DNA of 64,000 bases from Paraconiothyrium sp. Pb-2020. Lineage: Eukaryota > Ascomycota > Dothideomycetes > Pleosporales > Didymosphaeriaceae. Shown piece by piece: positions 35,644 to 44,561 of the stretch; within the stretch, counting starts at the first letter, position 1; the number at the start of each line of letters is the position of its first letter. The translations under genes were made by a program, and so were the position numbers. The notes below the pieces were generated by a model. It saw only the letters and a list, made by a program, of their open reading frames with translations, did no database searches and had not been told where the DNA came from. The DNA is taken from positions 62,001 to 126,000 of the forward strand of contig JAJUBI010000003.1 in the NCBI GenBank assembly GCA_022419385.1, read 5' to 3'.

Positions 35644-36981
35644 TCAAACTTCAGCCTTCGACTGTCCAGTCCCCGGAGCCTGCGCGCTCTCCCGCTTACC
35701 TCCCCGCTCTTCTGCCTTCCCTCCATTATCCTCCTGCTCTTCGAAAGGACTTATCCATCTCCGAAAGACAACCGTCAGAATCCCCCCAATCGCCACCTGC
35801 AGCGCCTGAAAGATGATCGCCGGAATCTGCAGCTTCGACTGATTAATCGGACTCACATTGATATACATGACCGAGCTCAGCGGCACCACCATCGACAGCG
35901 CCTTGCTCGGGCAGCAATAACAGCACGCAATCACATCGCGTTTGTCGAGCCAGATCGTACTCGCGGCGAAGCATATGCCGAGCCAGATAAAGTACAGCGC
36001 GATGTTGATGAAGACGATAAAGACGATATTCGACGGCTTTACCGAGTCGAACGCGCCGGAGCGGAAGGCTTGGTCGAAAGTCTGCCATACGAGGGAGAGG
36101 AGCGCGACGGAAGATAGTTTCATGAGTTTCCAGTCCACAAAGATCTTTTTTGTGGGCTTAGGAAAGAGGTATTGGACGACCTGGCCGATGGCCATGGGGA
36201 GGAAAAGCGAGAGGCCGAGTTGCTTGAAGACGCGGCGGTAGATTTCTTCGTAGTTGTCGCCGCTGATGAGGACTTTGCTGTACCAGGCGCCGCTGGAGAG
36301 GTACATTTGCAGGAGGATGGGCGTCAGGAACGGGCACAGAAAGTTCCCGATTACGGATTGCACGACGGTGAGTGCAGTGTTGCCGTGTGCCTGCCGCGTC
36401 ATTACGACGTTGGAAGACATTGTCGTCGGCGCGCTGCCTAGGAACAGGAAGCCGATGAGAAGCCAAGGATCCATGAAGGACTTCGTTGTCGCGCAGAGAC
36501 TGACAATGGCGAAGGTGGCGGCCGAAGTAACGAGGTAGCACTGGAGCTGGACGAAGGCGTGGATTTTCCATTTCTTGTAGTTATCGAAGAGCACTCGTGT
36601 AGAGAGTGTGCAGCCGTTGATGAAGAAGATTACGCTCACGGAGAGGTAGGTTACGACGGTTCGCTTCACGGGTTGCTGGGATTCGGGGACCTGCACTTGA
36701 GATGCTATGAGGATGATTATGCTCATGGCTATGAGGAACCACTGATCTTTGACTAGCCATTTCAAGTTCTTCACTAACTTTTGTCGATTTGTATGGTGCG
36801 GCTGCTCATTCGAGCGTTGTTGCTGTCCAGTACTTTGATCTTTGGACGTCACATCCTCTCCCACAGCCTCTTGGAGAGCGTTGCTATCTCCTTCACGTTC
36901 TCTAGGAGCTTGTAGTTCGATTCCGTCCGGCTGCAGTACCCCGCTGTTCGACTTGACTAAGATGTCCGGTGATGTAGCCAT
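35644..36981 (-). CDS. SBF-like (SLC10A7/Rch1-type) membrane carrier
   Basis: Single exon, 445 residues, about ten membrane spans. The first 75 residues are polar and rich in Q, S and E; the last 35 are again charged. Spans begin with WFLIAMSIIILIASQVQVP and include VTYLSVSVIFFINGCTLSTR, the hallmark GSAPTTMSSNVVMTRQAHGN (the family's crossover region with conserved SxTMSSNVVxT), and the late CYCCPSKALSMVVPLSSVMY. This fits the putative sodium:bile-acid symporter-like family that includes yeast Rch1, a plasma-membrane regulator of calcium uptake, and animal SLC10A7. The transported substrate cannot be read from sequence. A short A/T run lies just upstream of the start. Confidence 0.9.
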   Translation of the reverse strand: MATSPDILVKSNSGVLQPDGIELQAPREREGDSNALQEAVGEDVTSKDQSTGQQQRSNEQPHHTNRQKLVKNLKWLVKDQWFLIAMSIIILIASQVQVPESQQPVKRTVVTYLSVSVIFFINGCTLSTRVLFDNYKKWKIHAFVQLQCYLVTSAATFAIVSLCATTKSFMDPWLLIGFLFLGSAPTTMSSNVVMTRQAHGNTALTVVQSVIGNFLCPFLTPILLQMYLSSGAWYSKVLISGDNYEEIYRRVFKQLGLSLFLPMAIGQVVQYLFPKPTKKIFVDWKLMKLSSVALLSLVWQTFDQAFRSGAFDSVKPSNIVFIVFINIALYFIWLGICFAASTIWLDKRDVIACCYCCPSKALSMVVPLSSVMYINVSPINQSKLQIPAIIFQALQVAIGGILTVVFRRWISPFEEQEDNGGKAEERGGKRESAQAPGTGQSKAEV

Positions 36982-37513
36982 TGTAGATGGACGAGAAAGC
37001 TAAGATTAGCCAACGAACCTTTTTTTTTTCTCCTTTCAAGGAAATTCAACGACTGAGCGAAACGTAGCAACGATCTATAGTATGCGAAGGAGTCATATTC
37101 CAAACGGTGTTGTTGATGACGAGGTCGCATCTCGCACCCAGATGTAGATCCCGGTTCGGATATGCATCCTTCGGAAATAATCGTCGGAAAAGCGCGCTGT
37201 CCGCGAAGCTCGCGACGATGTTCTCAAAGGTGTCGCTCTACCCGTAAGGGAAGCATTTTCGAGCAACAGGGGATTGGTGATGGGAAGTGCATCCTCATTT
37301 TTGGTGCCTGTAGTCAACAATACCGTCGCGATGACGCCTGCCTCGTGTTGCTGGATGCCCCTCCATCGTCCACTTGCGGCATGTCTCGAGCGATCAATTT
37401 TTGCCCCCGACACCCAGTACAGCCTGCGCAGTTGCAGCTTCTCTGCATCTTCCCTCCGTAATCCAGACCACGATCGTTTACACGTCACTCGCTCGCTCTA
37501 ACCTTCCGCTCCA
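36982..37513. other. divergent intergenic region
   Basis: About 530 bp between two divergent starts. Contains a run of about ten T near 37021-37030. Promoters inferred by position. Confidence 0.4.
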
Positions 37514-38437
37514 ATGACGGCGCCTCCCTCGCTTCATGCCGAACGCAGGCAGGTAATCTGGCAGCGCGTCTACAAAGAGCTGCTCAAGCACGCAAAGCCG
37601 GACTCTCGCTTCCACAACGATTTTCTCTCGTTTACGCCCGATTTCCGCGGTTCTTCGTATGCTGTTGACCGCCTGGTTCAATTGCCATGATATCAAGCAT
37701 CTACCACTATCCTGGCCACGCCGGATGGCAGCCTGGAAGAGCTGAGGTACCGAGCACTCAAGGACGGGAAGAAGGTGCTCGTAGGGACATACAGGCTACG
37801 CAGGGGATTCGTGCTGCTTAGCCCGCTGAGAATCGGAGAGGCAGACCTACGGGCGGCGAGCTGGTTAGACGGCATGGAGCGACCTGGGATCGGACGCCAT
37901 CTGTCTCTTGCGCAGCTGCAGGAAGAAGGTATCAGGGTGGATCTCTGCGTCCTTGGTGGTCTTGCTTTCAACACGCAGGGCGTAGTGGTCTGGGAGGGCC
38001 AAGGTCTTTTCGAAGTACAATGGGCGCTTCTGCACGATATAAAAGTCATGCAGGAGCAGGTACCCGTTGTCGCCGTCGCACACTCGTGCCAGGTCGTCGA
38101 CGAGGCTGATTTAGGCCTCGAGCGAATAAAGCCCGAGAAGGCTGCCGAAGTGCAGTGCGACTATATTGTTACGCCAGAAAAGGTCTTCGAGATACCAGAA
38201 GCGGTGAAGCCATCTTCGGGCGTCGACTTCGACACCGTGGACTCGAAGGCGTTGGAGCTCATGCCGCCGTTGCAGGAACTGAAGGGCATACGCATGATGG
38301 ACTGCATCATGAAGGACGGCGGGTTCAACCAGAAAAAGAAAGAGGAACAAGCCCCCACTGCAGAAGAGCGGACGGGCATAGATATGATGGAGAAGATCAT
38401 GAAAGGATTCAAAGGTAGGTTGTCTCCATCGAAATAG
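37514..38437 (+). CDS. 5-formyltetrahydrofolate cyclo-ligase-family (MTHFSD-like) protein with in-frame TGA
   Basis: Related to 5,10-methenyltetrahydrofolate synthetase; the MTHFSD-like subgroup has unproven activity. The frame from ATG at 37514 to the stop at 38435-38437 would be 307 residues but is cut by TGA at 37688-37690 (codon 59). Sequence on both sides is family-like and in the same frame: QVIWQRVYKELLKHAKPDSR and FRGSSYAVDRLVQLP before, YQASTTILATPDGSLEEL after. The family usually has Trp or an aromatic residue at this spot, so TGG to TGA is the simplest change. Downstream, GTYRLRRGFVLLSPLRI, DGMERPG, GQGLFEVQWALL and PVVAVAHSCQVVDE are typical. The C-terminal 90 residues are a charged extension. 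As written the gene is broken or truncated; restart at a later Met would lose the first third. Confidence 0.65.
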
Positions 38438-39227
38438 ACCATGAGTGGATCTTATCAAGCGGCATAGGTTGAATATGACCAACCCTCTTTTTCACCGTGC
38501 ATTCACTGCACTTTACGTTCGTACCATGACCTTCAATACTAGGTAGGTGCACATGACTATCCCATAGTTGGATTATTCAAATCGCATGATGCTCTCCGAT
38601 TGTTCGTTGTGCCTAAGAATACCGCGAGACTTGGTCGTTCAGCTCACGGCTCTCGATCCGCTCATGCAAGGAGTCGTCTACTTACATGTGATCTCGAGTG
38701 TGTACCCTTGTGTATTGTCACGTTGAGAGTTGCGAGTCTCCTGGTCTCTCTCGCTTAGGTCGTCGCTGCATGAATAGCGGACACCCCGATTCGTTTCATG
38801 ACCACGCGGCTCACTAACTCTTACTGGCTACACGGCATGAACGATGCCATAAACGTTAAACAACGCCACATCAAACGAAACGTCTCCATGTGCGCTGAAT
38901 GGCTATGGCGATGTTTCAAGGTTTGTGCGAACGAGTGATTACGCGGCGCAGCGGGCAATGGGAAAACATATAGGGTGATGATCGTGCCTAAGGAGAGAAT
39001 ACCTGAGTATGGCAGGTAGCAAAACCAATCCTCCATTGGTCGCGACCGAAATTGGGACGGCGAAATCATACCACCAGCCCCATTATACATTCATTTCTTG
39101 GACTGCGCATCACGTTCACGCAGTTACCTACTCTCCTTCTTTACGACATTACATACGCAGCCTAATCGCTCTGTCTACCTCGCCACCACTCCGATCAAGC
39201 AATTCGCAATACCGCAAAGCCAGCAAC
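38438..39227. other. intergenic, no supported gene
   Basis: About 790 bp between two same-strand genes. Nothing identifiable beyond the presumed promoter of the small secreted protein. Confidence 0.4.
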
Positions 39228-39665
39228 ATGAAATCCACCGTCATCGCATCCCTCCTCGCTCTCACAGCTGCTGCGCCCTGCCACATCCCGGTGTCAAAAA
39301 TTGCCCTCCGCATCTTGACCCCAACTCCTGCCTACGAGTCCAGCAACTCCATCCAACACACTTTACAAGCCTCCACAGAAACCCTACAACTCTCCGTCGG
39401 CCAGACCCTCTCAATGGACCACGCACCCCTCCGCATCCAAGCCATCGAGATTGCAGAAATAACCAAAGGAAAGGATCTCTCAACACCAGCGCGGGCTGTT
39501 TCGCAGGACGACTGGAGAGTTGTATGTAAGGCAAAGATCGGCTATGGGTCGAAGGGGTGGGTGTTTGGGATGGAGGATGGGGCTGTGAGTTTGAGTGAGG
39601 GGGAGGCGGTGGATGTTACGGGGGTGGAGTGCTGGTTGGAGGGGGATGAGGGCTTGGTAGTTTAA
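39228..39665 (+). CDS. small secreted protein, unknown (effector-like by size)
   Basis: Single exon, 145 residues from the ATG at 39228 (the frame is open further upstream, but this Met opens a signal peptide). Residues 1-16, MKSTVIASLLALTAAA, are a standard signal sequence with cleavage near APC. The mature protein has only three cysteines and no repeats or known domain; its C-terminal half reads WRVVCKAKIGYGSKGWVFGM, suggesting a compact beta-rich fold. Such proteins are common among fungal secreted candidates, but role in interaction with a host is speculation. Confidence 0.65.
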   Translation: MKSTVIASLLALTAAAPCHIPVSKIALRILTPTPAYESSNSIQHTLQASTETLQLSVGQTLSMDHAPLRIQAIEIAEITKGKDLSTPARAVSQDDWRVVCKAKIGYGSKGWVFGMEDGAVSLSEGEAVDVTGVECWLEGDEGLVV

Positions 39666-41030
39666 GTGGGGTTTTGAGAGGAAGGATTGTGGATCTGTGT
39701 CTTTGCATAGCGATGGCGTTTTAGGATATACCAATTGATTGTTTGATATGTTTATCTCTATCAACTTAGTGTGATGCGAAATGTCGTGTCCTTAAAGACA
39801 GTATGATTGTGCATCTTGGACCGCCAAAAAATGGGCTTCCGCGATTCAGGCACCGACGGTCAAAATTTGGTATAGAAAATATAATGATGCATAGCCACCT
39901 AAGCCTTTATGGATGGATAGGGCTAGCCCCAACGCTAAAAGGACGATTAAAGAAGACTAAAGCATGCTTAACCGTACGGACGTCAATCAGACCAACAATC
40001 CTGTAAGCAAGGGTAGAGAGTTCTGTAGTGAGACAAAACTTGCGCGATGCTCCGCGTTCGGGGCCATTTGACTGTCTGCAGTATATCTACTGCGTACGTG
40101 CTGACGAGAATGCGCTTCAGTCGGTAGTTGAAAAGCCCCGGAGCCCCCGCAGTATAAAAAAATCGATGTATTGCGTCTCACTTATACGAAACAGCTAAGT
40201 ACTGAGTACCTTGAGAGCAAAAAGAACAGTAAGCTCCTAACTGCCCGCGGCTCGAACCGACGCTGAATGAGTCAGGCAGGATCACTTAAAGTTCAGATAT
40301 AATACACGTAGGTAACCAACTCGCTAATTAACATATAGACTAAGTATCATACAAAGTTATATTTAATAATAATAATATATAGACTAGTAAATTCTTGTCT
40401 CTTAGTGACTGCCGTTGATATGCTCCAGCCTTTTTCCAAGTGAATGAAAACGATCAGTTGGAATACTCACAAGGAAATAACCTTCACTCCAGGTGCAGGT
40501 TGCTACGGCGACAGTGGCTTGGGTCTTACCCGCGTCTATGGAACACGCAAATGTAACATCACCAATTGACAAAGCTAGTATCCGTAGCAGACTTGTTTAA
40601 GTAGCCATCTGAATGCTTAAAGACAACGTTGTGGCTTTGTTGTTAGCAGGACGCAAGCAATGCACCTAGTTCCTTTCACGACCAACACCATGGGAATATC
40701 AAGAAGGATGTCACGAAGCGATCATGTTCCATATTTCCCCCGGCCCCAGTGTCGGTAAATAAGTGCACTTGAGGACTCAAAGACGTGATTTCCAATAGCT
40801 TGTCGTTCGATGCTTGCAGTAAAACGATCAACTGTTCCTATGATCAGAACAGCGATGCAAGCGCATACAAGGTGTAGGATCAAAACTCGAGTTATTAGAA
40901 TCGCTGAATGCAGTATCATGCACAATCTGTAACCCTGAGCATAAGATCTCGGACAGCACGCCATTTCTTCACTTGCGATCGTAATCCCGCTTCTCTCCCA
41001 CGGCAACCATACCGAACTCAGGCTTAAGTT
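39666..41030. other. intergenic region with an AT-rich island
   Basis: About 1.4 kb. At about 40295-40395 the sequence is strongly AT-rich and contains ATATAGACTAAG and ATATAGACTAG as imperfect direct repeats some 45 bp apart. It could be a decayed repeat. No coding sequence supported. Confidence 0.4.
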
Positions 41031-41775
41031 ATGCGCTTCGTCTCCATCCTCACCACTACGGCTCTCTTTAGCCACGTCCTCGCCGACTGCTGCGACCAGG
41101 CTGGTGGTATCAGCTCAGAGTGCGCCGACGGAACCGCTGCCACGCCCTGCTGCGGCGTAGGCTCATGTAACCTCTTTTGCTGCAACTGCGACGGTGGTAA
41201 GTCCCACCCTAGAATCTATCTATACCACCTGCAAGTGCTAAGTATAAAAAGGCTGCCGCCAAGGCGACAACGACGGTACATGCATGGCAGTCGCCAACGG
41301 AGCGCTCGCTGCATGCCTCGCTGGCGCCATCTGGGTCGATGCAGAAGCAGCTTGCGAAGTAGCATACCAAGCTGCTACTGTACGTTTAGCCCTCAACCCG
41401 TTCACAAAGCTAACTCACCTAACTCGCACCAGGCCGCCTGCCACTCCAACAAGAAGCGCTCCACACCAGCCTCACCCCTTTTCAAACGCGACGGCCCCGC
41501 TGCTACGGTCATGAACAACAGCAGCCCGGATCTCTTCGACAAGGTAGATACGTCTGGCAGCGGCAACATCAGTATCTCGGAGTATCTGAACTTTGTCAAT
41601 TACACGACAAGAGGGAGTCTGAATGATACGCGTATCACGTCGCAGTGGATTAAGTGGTTTAAGAAGTAAGTTTACGTTGTGGTCTCTTCGAAATGTGCGA
41701 GGCTGATCGTTGTGGTAAAGGTTTGATAAGGATGATGATAATTTCGTGGTGTTTGGTGAGCATGAATTTGCGTGA
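41031..41775 (+). CDS. secreted Cys-rich protein with two EF-hand loops
   Basis: Exons 41031-41196, 41252-41379, 41433-41665 and 41721-41775 sum to 582 nt, 193 residues. Residues 1-18 are a signal peptide ending in VLA. Residues 19-101 hold about sixteen cysteines (ADCCDQAGGISSECADGTAA onwards). Two Lys/Arg-Arg sites (NKKRS near 107 and FKRDG near 117) could be Kex2 cleavage points. The first EF-hand loop is D137 to E148 (DTSGSGNISISE). If exon 3 is read through, the protein stops after WFKK at 41669. Using the good donor AAGTAAGT at 41666 and the acceptor at 41720 adds 18 residues with a second canonical loop, D178 to E189 (DKDDDNFVVFGE). This pairing makes the four-exon model likely. Calcium binding outside the cell is inferred. 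Confidence 0.78.
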
Positions 41776-42086
41776 GTGGGTAGGTCGTGTTGTTGATACG
41801 GGAGGTGGAGTGCTGCGGATGCGTCTTTGTGAAGACCAACTTAGATTAGAACGAAAGAAAGAATTCAATTCGAGAGCACTATTGACTCTCCTCAATTGAC
41901 ATTTTGGCTTCCCAAAACGTATGTATTTATGCAAGTTTTGGAGCGTAGGGTTACGGCCGAGCAAATGGCATGAAGTATGTCTGCGAGCATGCATGCAAGG
42001 GCTCAATTATCTCTGAAGAATGGTCCGTTTCGGGATCGGTCAACACGATTGCATTGATATATTCACAGGTTCTGTTTAGACGCCCA
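41776..42086. other. convergent intergenic region
   Basis: About 310 bp between converging 3' ends; presumed UTRs only. Confidence 0.4.
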
Positions 42087-44138
42087 TTACGACGTCGACC
42101 CCGCCGGCAGTGGGAAGAAAGCCCTGCGCTTCTCTCGCGTCTTCTCATCCAAACCACCTTGTTCGCTCTTCGGTCGACCTCGCTTACCTTTCGTCTTGGC
42201 TGGCGGGTGCTTGGATGGAATCAGCTGCGGTTTTGACGTGGCGGGTATAGGTGTTGTCTCCTTGACGACCTCCTTGATTGTCTGCCGCGAGAGACAGAAA
42301 TCGATATGCGCATTGAAAGTGGCGTCGTCGGGTGGCTGCGGAAGTGTGCAGATGGGACATGTCCATGGTTCCTGTTCTGCTGCTTCGGGTCCCTGCAGTG
42401 GTGTGTTATCTCCCGGATTCTTCTGTTCATTGTATTCTTGTGACAGCTTCTCCAGTTCATTCATCTCATCGTCCCGTTCCTGTCGAGCGGCTTCTTCAAA
42501 TTCTTCTTCGGGCCATGTTTCCCATTCACCGTCTTTGTCTTTGGAGTCACTCCGTGCAGCTGGCCTTGAAGTGGCCTGGGCTCGTTGGCGCCCGAAGAAG
42601 TCGATACCGGGCTTCTTTGTGCTGACGAGATGGGTACATCGCAGTCCCATCAGGCGAAGTTTGAAGTTCGGCATCTCCTTCATGAGTTTCTCTAGCATCG
42701 GCAGACCGTATTTGTATAGATCGTCTGCACGGTGGATCGCAAATGGAGGCGTCATCTGCCGTGTGTAAACTTCATATGTATGCATCTTGATTTTGATGCA
42801 TAGCGTGCGTCCCTTGAACTCTGTGCGTTTCAAGTCACCTTCTAACTCTTCCGCAATATCTCGCAGCTTTTGTCGTAGTGAGTCAGGCGAACTAAGCTCC
42901 TTGAATGTAGTCTCAGTGCCAACGCTTTTTCGCTCATAGTCTTCGGCCGGCTGTATCTGAGTTCGACCGAGCCCCAGGTAGCACTGCATCAGGAATTGGA
43001 AGGCTTTCTGGCCAAACAGAGAAGAAAGGTAGGCCCTCTGGCCGTAGATGTCTCCACAGGTCTTGATGCCGATTGCATCGAGCTCCCGCTCAAACACTCG
43101 CCCAATGCCGTTAACCTTACGAGTGGGTAGTGTCCTCATGAATTCCAAAATGGTCTGCCTATCCCTAGCAAGATTGAATTGCCCATTTGGTTTGTTCTTG
43201 TTGCTACAGATCTTGGCTAATTTGGCGTTCGCGGCAACACCCGCTGATACGGTGATTTTCGTCTTCTCGTGTACTTCGGCTCGCAATTGGCTAACGGCCT
43301 CTTCCGGCTCCATGTGGTGTTCTTCACAGTATTGGGTGATGTTCAGGTATGCTTCGTCGCAACTTGCACTTTCGAAGCGTGGATCATATTGGGCGAGAAC
43401 TGCGCGCACCTCTTCCGCCTTGGCTGTGTACTTGGCGAAGTTCATGGGCACGCATATGAGCTGGGGGCACAGCTTCATGGCCACGAACCCAGCCATGCCG
43501 GAGCGGCAGCCAAATTTACGTGCATGGTAATTGCAGGTGGTGAGAACACCCTTGCCAACAGCCATGGGAACATCGCGTAGCTCCGGTCGATCGAGCTCTT
43601 CCACTGCAGCATAGAAAGCATCGCAGTCGATGTGGATTACGACTTGGCTGAGGTCCCTGCCTAATTCCAGCTCTGCAAGGTAGTCGTCAGCGCGCCGCAG
43701 TTCTGAACTAAGGTTCACCTTGTCCAGCTGATGCTTCTTTGCTAATATCCTGTTGATCTTCTCCGTCAACACGCGGTCCTTGACCTCTTCATTGTTGAAG
43801 AACTTGCTGCCCTTGGAGGCATTGTATATGACCTCGGACACCTTTTGCTGGTCTACGCTGTCCTGGCCGGCTTTGGTAAGCGATGGGCCCAAGAGATGAT
43901 ACTTGAGGCTGTCATGCTCGTCGGAGGGGGCGCGCGAGGGCTGCGGACGCGAGGGAGCATCGAGGGGTTCAGTAGCAGGTGGAGGCATCGATTCTGTGGG
44001 CGGGTTGGGTTTTGGAACGCCGGATTGGGTCATATTGGAGCCGAGCGGAGCCGAGGCGGTCGGCCGGAAAGGCTCTGCTTCTGTGCACGCATTGAGAGAA
44101 CGTGGCGAAAGAGCATCTGGCACAGGTGTGCTGTTCAT
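42087..44138 (-). CDS. DNA polymerase kappa (Y family, DinB)
   Basis: Error-prone translesion DNA polymerase in the nucleus. Single exon, 683 residues. A disordered, Pro-rich N terminus (about 75 residues) is followed by the kappa-specific N-clasp (KVSEVIYNASKGSKFFNNEE and EKINRILAKKHQLDKV). Catalytic motifs: VVIHIDCDAFYAAVEELDRP with the two metal-binding Asp, KFGCRSGMAGFVAMKLCPQL, and ESASCDEAYLNIT with Asp-Glu. VSAGVAANAKLAKICSNKNK is the palm motif and KVNGIGRVFERELDAIGI the thumb helix-hairpin-helix. Near the C terminus CPICTLPQPPDDATFNAHID then FCLSRQ forms one UBZ-type ubiquitin-binding zinc finger (C, C, H, C). The very end is basic (KGKRGRPKSEQ), probably a nuclear signal. The plus-strand frames over it are shadows. 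Confidence 0.96.
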   Translation of the reverse strand: MNSTPVPDALSPRSLNACTEAEPFRPTASAPLGSNMTQSGVPKPNPPTESMPPPATEPLDAPSRPQPSRAPSDEHDSLKYHLLGPSLTKAGQDSVDQQKVSEVIYNASKGSKFFNNEEVKDRVLTEKINRILAKKHQLDKVNLSSELRRADDYLAELELGRDLSQVVIHIDCDAFYAAVEELDRPELRDVPMAVGKGVLTTCNYHARKFGCRSGMAGFVAMKLCPQLICVPMNFAKYTAKAEEVRAVLAQYDPRFESASCDEAYLNITQYCEEHHMEPEEAVSQLRAEVHEKTKITVSAGVAANAKLAKICSNKNKPNGQFNLARDRQTILEFMRTLPTRKVNGIGRVFERELDAIGIKTCGDIYGQRAYLSSLFGQKAFQFLMQCYLGLGRTQIQPAEDYERKSVGTETTFKELSSPDSLRQKLRDIAEELEGDLKRTEFKGRTLCIKIKMHTYEVYTRQMTPPFAIHRADDLYKYGLPMLEKLMKEMPNFKLRLMGLRCTHLVSTKKPGIDFFGRQRAQATSRPAARSDSKDKDGEWETWPEEEFEEAARQERDDEMNELEKLSQEYNEQKNPGDNTPLQGPEAAEQEPWTCPICTLPQPPDDATFNAHIDFCLSRQTIKEVVKETTPIPATSKPQLIPSKHPPAKTKGKRGRPKSEQGGLDEKTREKRRAFFPLPAGSTS

Positions 44139-44561
44139 AGTACAGGTGGAGTCGCGAGAGATGAATAACTCATTTAGTGAATGACGCGCCGGACGCGCTA
44201 CGGATGCATCGGGCTAATGCAGGCCAGGCTCGAGCCGCGATGGGGCCTCCTACCGGCAACCAGATCTCATGGCCACAACAACAAGGGGACTGACCCGAAA
44301 ACCCCCCCACACCAGTCACCGCCTCACCATGGGCGCTGCTCCCTCTTCACTCAACTGGACCCCGACGTAGCTGTGTAGACAGCTCTCAAACACCGCGACT
44401 CAGTCTGTTTTAGCTGGTTTGACGCCGCCGTCTTCGCCGCGGATACCAGACATCAACAAGCCCACGTCCGCCCAGCAACCGCCCATTGCCGCCTCGCACG
44501 GCCATGCCCACCCCTCGAACCCGCCGACCTACCCTCTGATCGAACATTACCACTGCGGACG
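44139..44561. promoter_or_regulatory. divergent upstream region (Pol kappa / coiled-coil protein)
   Basis: About 420 bp between two divergent starts, so it likely holds both promoters. Contains CCCCCC near 44302. No motif recognised with confidence. Confidence 0.4.

Noticed and set aside
37688..37690. In-frame TGA as a selenocysteine codon
   Set aside because: Ascomycetes lack the selenocysteine machinery, the family has an aromatic residue there rather than Cys, and no SECIS-like element is apparent.
40235..40300. tRNA-like B-box (GGTTCGAGCC) on the minus strand
   Set aside because: The T-stem does not pair, and no A-box or acceptor stem could be folded around it.
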